Source: Trichobilharzia regenti (lineage: Eukaryota > Platyhelminthes > Trematoda > Strigeidida > Schistosomatidae). Taken from it: DNA of 64,000 nt. Below, piece by piece: positions 12,116-21,429 of the stretch (positions within the stretch are counted from its first letter, which is position 1; each line of letters begins with the position of its first letter). The DNA lies in NCBI GenBank assembly GCA_944472135.2, contig OX235270.1, positions 87,181,168 through 87,245,167 of the forward strand. The letters run 5' to 3'. Position numbers and translations under genes: made by a program. A model generated the notes under the pieces. It was not told where the DNA came from, did no database searches, and saw only the letters and a program-made list of their open reading frames with translations.

Positions 12116-13315
12116 TATATATCTTTCCTTACTCTCTAGCTACCAGTCATTCCTCGGCATCCTGATTCTAATCATATTGTTAGTTAATAATGGTTACAAG
12201 TTTTTATCACTATTTTTACGTTCACAAGAGGAAGTTTATCCAAAGTAAACTTTTGGTTTGACTATATAAGATGTACTTTGATAAAGCATACGTCAAGAAT
12301 CTAATGGCGCTCAGTATCAATAGTTATTGGAAGCAAAGACTCAAGCAACTTTAAAATCGTCCCAGCATTTACTAAATAAGTGACCAATTGACCAATTTGT
12401 TTTACTACTGGAGTTGCCGTACACAATATGGAAGTTTAAAGAAACTTAACCATTTATTAATAGAACGTTTTACTATAATTGTGCAGGTTATCTCCGTATT
12501 TTGAACCTCGTTAAATACAATCACTCAAACTTCAACTAATAAAGAACACCAGATTAAAAAAGACTCTTCAACCAAAACATTAACATTAAGAGCTTCAACA
12601 TTTTATGCACAGAAATAAACAAGTTTGCACATGAAAATTTGATTTAATGTCAATTAAAACAAAATATTAGAACAAAAGGTGATACTTTTTGAATTATTTT
12701 GCAACTTGTTCTGTTATGATTACTTTGTTTAAGGTTTTGGAGCTTTTTCAGTTAAACTTAGCTGGTTGTTAATCATTTTGTTTGTTCGTTAATTCATATC
12801 AGTTTGGCAGTGTCTGTTCCAGTGGTCACTATTTTCTTTCATCTTTTATGTGTCGAATGAAATATAGAGCATCAAGTGTTTGAACTGTCAATAACAGTGG
12901 AGTTGCTGGCCTCATAAAAACCATTTCTTCTTTTCGAAGTTTACTACAGGTTTCAAATTAGACGAGGCTAAGGACGAAAAATGCTGTGTAGTGCTTCAAG
13001 TGGTAGACATTTTCCACTTATTTAATAACATTTTAACTGAGGAATATTAAAAACATTAGTTTTCCTTTGGAAAGATCAATGTTAATGCTTACGGAGCAGC
13101 ATTGATAACCTTCAGAAACCCTTTAGTCATCACTACTTGTTGCTGCCAAACACATCTAAAATATGTTTGCTTCTTTGCAATACGTATGTTGTTGATATTT
13201 TTGCTTGCAAACTAAACAATAGACACCACTTATGTATCATTATTGTGTTTGCTTATAGTTAACTTTATACAGTAGTACTTTCAAAACACATCCAAACAAT
13301 TCTTGATTTGTTGTT
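12116..13315. other. Non-coding stretch
   Basis: No gene or recognised repeat was seen. Confidence 0.4.
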
Positions 13316-13317
13316 AT

Positions 13318-13640
13318 TAGATGGTTGGAGGTAATCGACAAGAAGCCTTGTTGGCACTAGTCAGCGAGGCGTATCTGCAACCTTGAAGGAACTCATCTCC
13401 TCCCTGAGGTTCTAACCAGTGTTACCAAGTGCTGCAGTCAGAGATGCCATCAACGAGATACTTGGGATCGCTGTTGATACCTCGTAGGAGTGTCTTGGAT
13501 AATTTGATTGAACACTAGGTAGTAGGTAAGTAGTATCATGCGAAATTGATTGAGAGCATTAAGTCTAAATCGAAAAAAGGACTAAATCGTGACACTGGTT
13601 ACTTACTTAGTGTTCAACCACTGCCTTGATTCACTGGTAT
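13318..13640 (+). repeat. Probable diverged dispersed repeat
   Basis: The segment is less AT-rich than its surroundings (words TTGGCACTAGTCAGC, CTCCCTGAGG, CAGTCAGAGATG) and resembles, from memory, a common schistosome intergenic repeat. No second copy exists in this window, so the call is weak. Confidence 0.3.
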
Positions 13641-13644
13641 AAAT

Positions 13645-14385
13645 ACAAATTAATTTATACTTTATGCCTTTATTGGAAAATATGAACGATAGAGCAATAA
13701 GAAACTAAGAGCTAATTGAAATCACCTTATACCTTTTAGTCTTAGTTTGTGGGCTAACAATAGCTGTATCACACCATAATTTCTTTCGTACTCGAATCAA
13801 ATATGCAGTAGTTGTTGAAATACCGTATTAAATACGTTGCTTTTCACAACAACAGCTTACAGTAATTCTGACCTAAATATAAAAGTAAAACTGCTGGGAT
13901 TAAAATACTTTTAGTCATAAAACCCACGTAAATACTGCATCTGATACAAACATTCAAGCAATTATTCTCCTAACAATCATTTTTCATAATAAATTTTCTT
14001 TTGTTTTACATTCGCATTTCAGAAAAAAGAAGTTAAATAGGACAAGTGAATAAAACATTTACCGAAAATAGTTAAATACCTTAACAGATACTTGGTTTTA
14101 AGCATAAAGAGTGTAGTACCCCTATACCAACTGTAAACAAGCTTTTTAATCTGATTTGTATACTTATATTATATGTTTACACAGACCAATTTTATATGTA
14201 CTTCGCAAACATCAATTTACTGTTGAACATTACCTAGACACAATTTTTAATTTTTTAAATTCTGACCACTGCTATAATACACGATCGTACTCTTCACAGG
14301 TGCCTTTTGGTTTTACGCTGTGGGCGTTGAGTAGCCACAATGTCTATGCACATTAACAAAAGTGAAGAAGTACTAGGAAATACGT
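13645..14385. other. AT-rich non-coding stretch
   Basis: No gene was seen before the CR1-like ORF. Confidence 0.4.
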
Positions 14386-14388
14386 AAC

Positions 14389-15915
14389 TTGAAAATGGCA
14401 CCCTTATACATTGGAAAGGATACTGTCCTAAAGTGGCTTCTAAGGCTCAATCCTGGTAAGTCCAGTGGCCCTGATGAACTCCACCCACGTATATTAACAG
14501 CATTGGCTGAAAGCATAGCCGAGCCATTGTCGGTAATCTTCAATATGTCTCTGGACCAGTCTAAATGTCCAAGAGACTGGAAAGATGCCATCATTAGTCC
14601 GGTCTTCAAAACCGGATCTAGAAACTTAGTTCAGAACTATCGTCCTGTTAGTTTGACCAGTATTGTTGTTAAACTACTAGAAAGAATAATTCGTGATGCT
14701 ATCATTCAGTTCATTGAAGGGAACAAACTTTTCGCTGTGGAACAGCACGGTTTTAGAGCAGGTCATTCTTGCTTGACCAACCTTCTTTTGGCCAGAGAAA
14801 GTTGGGCAAGCTCAGCTGATGCTAATATACCGGTGGATGCCATATTCATAGACCTTAGCAAGGCGTTTGACAGGGTTTCTCATTCAGGTCTTCTAGTAAA
14901 GTTAGGTAGTCTGGGAATCAATAAAGTGGTTACCGACTGGATTCAAGACTTTCTAAAGGACAGAAGACAAAGAGTACGAGTTAACGGGGTTTTATCAACA
15001 TGGGAATCGGTTAAGAGTGGCGTTCCTCAGGGTACAATTCTAGGCCCACTTCTTTTCCTGATTTATGTTAATGAGATTCCATCGGTAGTTAAGTCATCCT
15101 GCTTACTGTTTGCTGATGACATCAAGATATGGAGGGCTTTGCACGATGACAGTGATCAACTTGCTTTGCAGGAAGATTTAAACTTGTTAAGTGATTGGTG
15201 TAAGCACTGGGCCTTGGAGATTAACTTAAGCAAGAGTGTAGTTATGCATGTATCTCATAGTCACGTGCACAATTACTCAATGAATGGCATTACTCTCCCA
15301 GTGGTCACTGAGTACAAGGACTTGGGAGTGGTTGTGCAGCATGACTTGAAAACAGCAACAAACTGTAGAACTGCAGCCACTAAGGGTTTTCGAATGTTAT
15401 GGGCCATACGCAAGGCTTTTGCGAACTTTGACGCTGATATATTTCGTATATTATATCCGACTTATATCAGACCTCATTTGGAATATGGGATCCAGGCAGC
15501 GAGCCCGTGTTTCAAATACGAAATTGACTTATTAGAAAGGGTGCAAAGAGTAGGAACTAAGCTAATAAAGGGTTTCTCAACCCTGTCATATGAGGAGAGG
15601 TTAAGTCGACTGGGTTTATTTCCACTGTCATACAGACGACTTAGGGGTGACCTAATACTAGCATACCGTATCCTAAGAAATGATTTTGGAGCTAATTTAT
15701 CTAAATTATTTCTTCCTTCTAGCACCAACCAATTGCGAGGACATCACCTCAAGGTTCAAAAACCACGGTCGAATCGTCTGCGTCTGGAAATCCGTTTTTC
15801 GCATCGAATTGTGAACCATTGGAACTCCCTACCGGAACACGTCGTATCAGCGCCATCCGTTGATTCATTCAAGGCGAGATTGGACCTCCTGTATGCAATA
15901 AATCGAAAGGATTAA
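14389..15915 (+). CDS. CR1/jockey-type non-LTR retrotransposon reverse transcriptase (5'-truncated)
   Basis: One uninterrupted frame of 508 codons. It carries the ordered RT blocks of CR1/jockey-group LINEs: NPGKSSGPDELHP near the N-terminus, NYRPVSLTSIVVKLLERI, QHGFRAGHSC, DLSKAFDRVSH, GVPQGTILGPLLFLIY and the catalytic FADD (15108-15119), followed by the thumb and the typical C-terminal region (ending near NHWNSLPEHVV). Its job in a complete element is target-primed reverse transcription. The upstream apurinic endonuclease is missing, and stops occur just 5' of the frame, so the copy is 5'-truncated and the first ATG is only the first available Met. The intact length suggests a fairly young insertion. 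It resembles the schistosome SR1/Perere class; the exact family was not resolved. Confidence 0.85.
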   Translation: MKMAPLYIGKDTVLKWLLRLNPGKSSGPDELHPRILTALAESIAEPLSVIFNMSLDQSKCPRDWKDAIISPVFKTGSRNLVQNYRPVSLTSIVVKLLERIIRDAIIQFIEGNKLFAVEQHGFRAGHSCLTNLLLARESWASSADANIPVDAIFIDLSKAFDRVSHSGLLVKLGSLGINKVVTDWIQDFLKDRRQRVRVNGVLSTWESVKSGVPQGTILGPLLFLIYVNEIPSVVKSSCLLFADDIKIWRALHDDSDQLALQEDLNLLSDWCKHWALEINLSKSVVMHVSHSHVHNYSMNGITLPVVTEYKDLGVVVQHDLKTATNCRTAATKGFRMLWAIRKAFANFDADIFRILYPTYIRPHLEYGIQAASPCFKYEIDLLERVQRVGTKLIKGFSTLSYEERLSRLGLFPLSYRRLRGDLILAYRILRNDFGANLSKLFLPSSTNQLRGHHLKVQKPRSNRLRLEIRFSHRIVNHWNSLPEHVVSAPSVDSFKARLDLLYAINRKD

Positions 15916-15934
15916 CACAGGCATATAGCCTACT

Positions 15935-15968
15935 ATCCTAAATAAATTGTAAACTGTAAACTGTTTGA
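15935..15968 (+). repeat. 3' tail repeats of the CR1-like element
   Basis: Short direct repeats of TGTAAAC follow the ORF (AAATTGTAAACTGTAAACTG). CR1-group LINEs commonly end in a short microsatellite rather than poly(A), so this probably marks the element's 3' end. Confidence 0.5.
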
Positions 15969-16005
15969 TGAATCTTTGTTCAGAGAATTAGTTCTCTAAT
16001 GTTCA

Positions 16006-16650
16006 AAGTGTGTATGTGGCATGAAGATACAGACCATCAATCTTGAAATAGACGGTGATCCTGTCTTCCTAAAGCACCGATTAATTCCATACGGTTTTCA
16101 ATATCCAGTTAAGAAAGAGTTAGACAAGTTGGTTGAGCAGGGCATACTTATGCCAGTTGAATCTTCGAATTGGGCTTCTCATATTGTGGCCCAACTAAAG
16201 ACTGATGGAAAATCACCGAGAATTTGTGGTGAATACCGCCTTTCACTCAGTAGTCGTCTACTGCAGCCAAGTTGCACTACGCTAGAAAGACATTCTCTAC
16301 AAGCTACATGGCTCAAAACACTTTTCCAGAATAAATATCAAAGATGCTTATTTGCAAATTCCTCATGACGAAGCTTCTAGTGCATTAACAACCATTAATA
16401 CCCCATTGGGATTGTTCAAGTATAAGTTCATACCTTTTGGTTTAAACCTTTCATCTGCAATATTTCAAAAAGTAATAAATCAGATGATAAATGGATTAGA
16501 TGATGTTGAGTCTTACCAAGACGACATTATAGTTCATGTGCCGAACATAGAACTGCATAATGAACGTCTTTTAACACTGTTCAGGCGTTTCTGTGAGAAA
16601 AATACTCCTGTTAATTCATGTACATGTCATTTTACTTTGTTGTCAGTATC
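16006..16650 (+). pseudogene. Ty3/gypsy reverse transcriptase fragment
   Basis: Two frames joined by a shift near 16350 encode a gypsy-type RT. The first has VKKELDKLVEQGILMPVESS then NWASHIV, the N-terminal RT block. The second has TPLGLFKYKFIPFGLNLSSA and the catalytic YQDD (normally Y-x-DD) at about 16512. The fingers and palm are present, but RNase H and integrase are absent, and a deletion removes the block around the first catalytic Asp. It is not the CsRn1-like family found at 30-38 kb. Confidence 0.7.
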
Positions 16651-16685
16651 ATGCTCGCAATATTGTGCTGAAGTTCCTGTGGCAA

Positions 16686-18165
16686 CAACAGACAACAGCG
16701 GACTTGATGATGCCATTGCTGCAGAAGGTGTGGAAACAGGACAAAGTACCCGAGGATTGGAAGAACGGATAGTTATTCAAACTACTAAAGAAAGGAGACT
16801 TAAATCAATGCGAAAACTGGCGTGGAATTAAGCTTCTGTCCACTCCAAGCAAAATACTAAGCCGCATTATCCTGGAGAGAATCAAATAAGCCCTGGATCA
16901 AAAACTTCGTCCGGAACAGGCCGGATTCAGGAGAAACAAATCATGTATTAATCAAATCGCCAGTCTATAGTCATCATTGAAAAAAGCTTGGAACGGCGGT
17001 CACCTCTCTATCTCAACTTCATCGACTTTGAAAAGGCCTTCGATGGTGCAGCGTCTATCGAGAGGTGATTTGGCAACTACTTCGCTACTATTGGGTCCCA
17101 TCGACAATTAAACATCTCATCTAACAGTTATACGACAATGGTGCATGCCAAGTAATCCACAACGGGAAACTCACGGAAGTCTTCGAAGTGAGGACGGGAG
17201 TGAGGCAAGTTGGCTGTCTACTATCGCCAATGATCTTCCTGATTGCAGTAGATTGGATAATGTGACAGACAACGGGCAATGAGGAAACAGGCATAAAATG
17301 GACCCACACAAAAGACTTGGAGGATCTGGACTTCGCCGACGATATCTGTCTGATTTCCCGCAAACTGGAAGATATGCAAGTGAAAAGCAACAAGTTGGCA
17401 GAAGAAGCATCAAAGATAGGATTTCAAGTGAACATAGATAAAACAGAGGTGATGAAGATTCCTGGCCAACACCAACAGCAACAACAACAGACAACAATCA
17501 GCCAGCGTAAATGGGAGGAACCTGAAAGAAACTACCTCCTTTACCTATCTGGGAAGCATCCTTTCAACTACAGGCAGATGGAACTGATGAGGATATCAAA
17601 GCAAGAATCGGAAAACCAAGACAAGCTTTCATTACTCTTAAGTCTGTGTGGAGGTCAGCAGCACTCAGAATGAAAAGTAAGATCCGGATTTTCAACTCCA
17701 ATGAAAAATCAGTGCTTCTATACGGATCAGAGACTTGGCGAATCATAAGGAGCATCTCCAACAAACTTCAGACCTTCATTAACAGTTGTCTTCGCTCAAT
17801 ACCACTCAAGATCAGATGGCCAGAAAAGATCAGCAACAGGGATCTCTGGCAATGAGCGAACCAAATGAGCAGGAACCGATTGTGAAACAAATAGGCAGGA
17901 AGAAATGGAGATGGATTGGCTAGCCATACCCAGAGGAAACCATTGAGTGACATCACTGGACAAGCCATCGCTCGAGTGGAACGCGAAAGGGAAGCGGCGA
18001 GTTGGTCGTCCAAGGGTGACTTGGAGGAGGTCATGTGAGGAGGAGATGAAAGCATGTGGACAGACCTGGAGCAAGGTGAAGAAGTTGGCAGAAAACAGAA
18101 GGCGATGGAGCTGCGCAGCTGAAGCCCTATGTTCATCTAGGAATGAAATGATATAATAATAAAAA
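16686..18165 (+). pseudogene. RTE-type retrotransposon, RT to 3' end, frameshifted
   Basis: Scattered frames carry RTE blocks: LYLNFIDFEKAFDG at about 17010-17047, a degraded RQ-GC(L)LSP region near 17205-17235, DLDFADDICLIS with the catalytic ADD at 17322-17357, then MWRSAALR and YGSETW. The basic tail GKRRVGRPRVTWRR ends at about 18060, and the 3' end ATGATATAATAATAA at about 18160. Many shifts and stops make it a dead copy. It abuts a 5' piece of the CsRn1-like element at 18172 without an intervening host sequence. The same family left the 3' scraps at 2.9, 11.06-12.1 and 55.5 kb. Confidence 0.75.
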
Positions 18166-18295
18166 TTCCGTCTACCTCTAAACTGATGATCCCAACCGCG
18201 AACTTCATCTTCGATAGATACGCAGATAAACCCAGCGAGTTCGTTCCATTTTGTATTTGTTCTTGCACTATATTGTAACCGGCATACATTTCGTC

Positions 18296-19136
18296 ATGAG
18301 TGATCCTAGTCCCAAGGTTATTCGTATTCGTTCAGCTGCCAAAACTATTCAGCTTTTACAATATTGACCCGATTATGCTGAAACGTGGTTTCAGACAGCT
18401 GAGTCTGAGTTTTGTGGGCATGCGATGACCGATCAACGTTCACAGTTCCTCGCAGTTATTCATGCCCTACCGCGGGAATTCAGCAAGTGCGTGACTGTGC
18501 AGATGTCGAGTCCAGAGGTAAGTAACTCGTACGAGTTTCTCAAAGCATCCCTCCTCAGGAGAAACGTTCCCACGTTTGGACGAATTATTTCGTGATATCG
18601 AGTTAGGCGATCAGTCAGCCATGAGCATGCTAACAAGAATGACAGAAGTTATTGGCCAAAGTGAGTTCGATGAAGGACTTTACAAAGAACTCTTCTTATC
18701 CAAACCACCACAGTCAGTACAGGCTCTGTTGGTGACAATTCACGGTGTTGTTATAGATGACTTAGCTGTTTCTGCAGATAAAATTCTAGAAATGACTGAA
18801 CGGTCAGTTCCTGAAATATACTCTGTGGCCAAACAGACTTCGAGTAGGGGTACTAAAGTGATACAATTATGCAACTTCATCCAGCAGATGCCTAGGTCAA
18901 ACATGCTTCTAACTCCTCCGACCGTCGTTCGAACTCCCCTCAACGGCGAAACTCACGCGGTCGACCTAAGTTCAAGCCACGTTCAGCGAAAAACCCTGAC
19001 TGGTTCTGGTATCACAACACCTATGTCCAGGGAGCGAAATGTTGCCGTAAGCCTTGTAAGTTTGGAAATGTCTCAAAGTCTGTGGGAAACTACCCCGCCG
19101 GCAAGCGTTAGCGGCAACCGTCGCCGGTGGCACTAG
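18296..19136 (+). pseudogene. CsRn1-like gag
   Basis: Starts MSDPSPKVIRIRS and follows the minus-strand gag at 38288-37437, but has a stop after LLQY and a frameshift near 18570 (where the other copy reads DRQRLDELF). The zero frame then runs on for 186 codons to 19136. A different frame over 18908-19080 carries the nucleic-acid binding CHCC-type motif of this clade (WYHNTY, then CCRKPC and FGN), with the first Cys replaced. So the C-terminal part of the zero frame is probably not the original protein. Gag would package element RNA into particles. Confidence 0.65.
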
Positions 19137-19420
19137 CCGCCTACTTTACATCCATGGTGTGATAAGCAAGACTCGATATTTAGTCGACACAGGCGCCGAA
19201 GTCAGTGTCCTTCCGGCTACAGCATCATATGGACAGAAGGAACCTACCTACAACTAACAGGCTGCTGATGGAAAACCAACTGCAACCTATGGTAGGAAAT
19301 ACGTCTATCTGAACGTAGGTTTACGCAAAACTACTCAGTGGTTTTCCTTCTCCCCGACGTCACAATGTCCATCATTTGAACGGAGCTGCTTAATCATCAT
19401 GATTTGCGCGTAGAAGACCG
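19130..19420 (+). pseudogene. CsRn1-like aspartic protease
   Basis: The frame encodes SRLLYIH, then ISKTRYLVDTGAEVSVLPA. VDTGAE is the catalytic Asp-Thr-Gly-Ala of retroviral-type proteases, which cut the gag-pol precursor. A stop falls soon after (EPTYN), and the distal part shifts frame. The same protease is present on the minus strand at 37.43-37.21 kb and resumes at 33.11 kb after the BEL insertion. Confidence 0.65.
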
Positions 19421-19677
19421 CCGAAAAAGACTGACTGACAATACCACTAGTCTGTCTATCAAAGGCATCACCTACATAGGCTCCAGCTTGTCACTCTTTG
19501 AAATGAAAGCAATATCTGATTCAAATTTTCAACCAATTTTTGATAAGTATTCGGAACTTAATTGCCCGTCTAACGACCTTCTGTGCATAATCAGCAATGT
19601 TACGCATCACATCATAACCTCAGCAAGGCCCGTGACATCTGGAGCACGACGAGTTGCTCCTGACAACCTGAGAATTG

Positions 19678-19964
19678 GTAACAGGATTTCACCATGAGCT
19701 GACATTGGCTAGAGAACCATTGGAAAACCTGGGGGTACTGGGCAGCTGTTTCGTCCTAGTTTGGGACTCTTCAGCAGCATGCACCCGCCGCGGTTCGAAC
19801 CCAGGAGCTTCTGGTTACAAAGCGGGCTAGCTCGTAAACCATTAAGCCACTGGGACCCGATCCAATGGCCCATGAATTCTAACTTCTGCCAAATCAGGAT
19901 ATAGTGCAACCGCTAGCCAATTTCTTCGGCGAGTATTTGTCCTCACACCCGAGCTGCTGCTGTC
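19678..19964 (-). mobile_element. Sm-alpha-type SINE with target duplication
   Basis: On the minus strand a tRNA-like promoter is seen: A-box region GTGGCTTAATGGT and B box GGGTTCGAACC (19793-19803). It is followed by a hammerhead ribozyme fold, as known for Sm-alpha SINEs of schistosomes. The insert splits the CsRn1-like RT frame (residues LRI|ARNE of the other copy). Flanks CTGAGAATTG (19668-19677) and CTGAGGATTG (19965-19974) form a 10 bp target duplication with one mismatch. Confidence 0.8.
19733..19785 (-). ncRNA. Hammerhead ribozyme (type I), probably inactive
   Basis: Minus-strand order: stem I strand GGGT (19782-19785) and CTG with an internal GCATG bulge; core CTGAAGA (fits CUGANGA, 19768-19774); stem II GTCC/GGAC with a 7-base loop; core GAAA (19749-19752); short stem III in the palindrome CAGCTG (19743-19748); then GCC at the cleavage position; stem I return CAG, T, ACCC (19733-19740). 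Core bases needed for catalysis are kept, but the triplet is GCC where GUC is expected, so base 16.1 cannot pair with A15.1. Self-cleavage is therefore doubtful. Confidence 0.75.
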
Positions 19965-20069
19965 CTGAGGATTGCTATCAATGAGCTTGACCTTATGCTA
20001 TCCTTGGTATTATTCGGCCATCGAGTAGCCTATGGGCATCCCCGCTGCATATGGTACCGAAAGGGATAG

Positions 20070-20305
20070 TCATCAAAGGAAGATAAAAAATGAAGTATTA
20101 TCATGATTTATTGTTATAACATTTGTTCTTACACCTTGTGTAATAACCTTATTGTTGGTTATATGTTGGCGTAAGAATAAATAATTCTTGAGTCGCCAAT
20201 CAGTGTTTTGGTTTTTGCGTCGGTTAATACTAAGTGTTTCTGAAAATCTTCGAGGGGCAGCGTAGCAAGAGCTGGGCATTAACGGATTATGAAACTTGAC
20301 TGACA
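20070..20305 (+). repeat. BEL/Pao LTR, 5'-truncated
   Basis: Matches the right two thirds of the BEL LTRs at 33111-33467 and 49491-49847 (words ATGATTTATTGTT, TATATGTTGG, GAGCTGGGCATTAACGG) and ends TGACTGACA as they do. It begins inside the CsRn1-like fragment and leads into the gag below. Confidence 0.75.
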
Positions 20306-20414
20306 CTTTCTGACAGTGTTTGGACAGTATCCGTTCGTCTTTCCTGGTGCCGGCCAAGTCTTCTTTGAACAAGTATTATCTGGAACTTTTCTGGAATTTC
20401 GGTCAAGTTCAACA

Positions 20415-21425
20415 ATGCCTGGGCCAAAGAAGGGACGGGGCATCTTGGGAGCAAACAGGAAAGTAAGTCATGGTGACTTGTCTGTTACATGTAATGATGT
20501 GTTTGACGTTAAGCATGGTATGGTTGATGTTAATGTTTCGCCGTCTATGGATAATAGGAATATCAAGCTTCCTAAGTATGAGCCTCAGTGTTTCGATGGA
20601 AACCCAGCTGACTACCCACAGTTTGTAAAGGAGTTTGAAGTCATGTTGGGTGGGCTTGCATCGGTGGCACAGTGGTTAGGACTCTCGCTGACCATGCACA
20701 TGGTCCGGGGTTCGAGCCCACGCCGACGCACACTTGATATCTATGGTCGGCCTGCGAAATTTGGGCTACCGATATCCACGCTGAAAACTCCATACTCCTA
20801 CCAAAAGTACGGTGTGGGGGTCAAGCTGTAATCAAAAATAAAAAAAATAAAAATAAAAAAATAAATGATGAAATGAAGTTGATGTATTTGATGAGGTACT
20901 GCACTGGAGTTGCTTCAAGAGCTATATGGTGCTGTAAGTTCATTCCCCCGAATGAAGGATATACTGAGGCCATGAAGATATTACGTCAATGGCTTGGAAA
21001 GCCATTTTTGATATCCCGTAGCATTTTTGATACCGTCAAAGCTAATGGGGTAAGTTCATGCCCCCTAACGAAGGTACTCCGAGGCTATGAGTATACCGCG
21101 TCAAAGATTCGGAAGATCTTCGATGATTGTAAGGAACGTATTCAAGGCTGTTAAAGGTAACTGTAGTCAGTTACAAGAAGACTCCAAGGCACTCTCTGAG
21201 TTTTTGGATAATGTGATGACCTACAAGAATACGTTGATTTCAATGAATTGCATGAGTGATCTGAACTCAAGTACGGTCCTAGAGGAAATATCCAGACGCC
21301 TACATACTCGACTGCAAAGGAAGTGGGTGAAGATAAGCTCTCGTATAGAGGATGAATCTATTGAGCCAAAGTTTGATGATATTCTGAAAATCGTAAAAGA
21401 CAGTGTCAAACAGGCGACGGGCTAA
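20415..21425 (+). pseudogene. BEL/Pao gag, interrupted by a SINE
   Basis: Starts MPGPKKGRG and aligns with the intact gag at 27107-25152 (KVSHGDLSV, NIKLPKYEPQCFDGNPADY, ELKLMYLMRYCTG as MKLMYLMRYCTG). A family-B SINE at 20654-20864 lies in the middle, and frames shift after it. Between 20935 and 21170 a ~115 bp segment occurs twice in diverged form (both begin GTAAGTTCAT), an internal duplication. The end, RRLHTRLQRKWVKISSR to KDSVKQATG, stops at TAG. Gag would form the particle. Confidence 0.75.
20654..20864 (+). repeat. tRNA-derived SINE (family B) inside BEL gag
   Basis: Clear pol III boxes: GTGGCACAGTGGTTAGGAC at 20664-20682 and GGGGTTCGAGCCC at 20706-20718. The body matches the copies at 4.8, 57.6 and 62.7 kb, and the tail is A-rich (ATAAAAAAAATAAAAATAAA). 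It replaced a few gag codons; no clean target duplication was found. Confidence 0.85.
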
Positions 21426-21429
21426 TTCG

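Larger units (their letters stand above)
18172..20066 (+). mobile_element. CsRn1/Boudicca-like gypsy element, 5' internal fragment
   Basis: The segment runs from the leader (TGATGATCCCAACCGCGAAC, corresponding to the primer-binding region of the full element at 38.35 kb) through gag, protease and the first RT block (ending near the word for PLHMVPK at about 20060), where a BEL LTR begins. No LTR remains. It is interrupted by a SINE at 19678-19964. Confidence 0.75.

Noticed and set aside
18908..19136. Zero-frame C-terminal protein of CsRn1-like gag as a real domain
   Set aside because: It looks like an out-of-frame reading of the segment that encodes the CHCC motif in another frame; kept only as an oddity.
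20654..20730. Possible functional tRNA gene
   Set aside because: The A and B boxes are present, but the body and A-rich tail recur in three other places, so it is a SINE. The same holds for 1113-1190 and 62709-62790.
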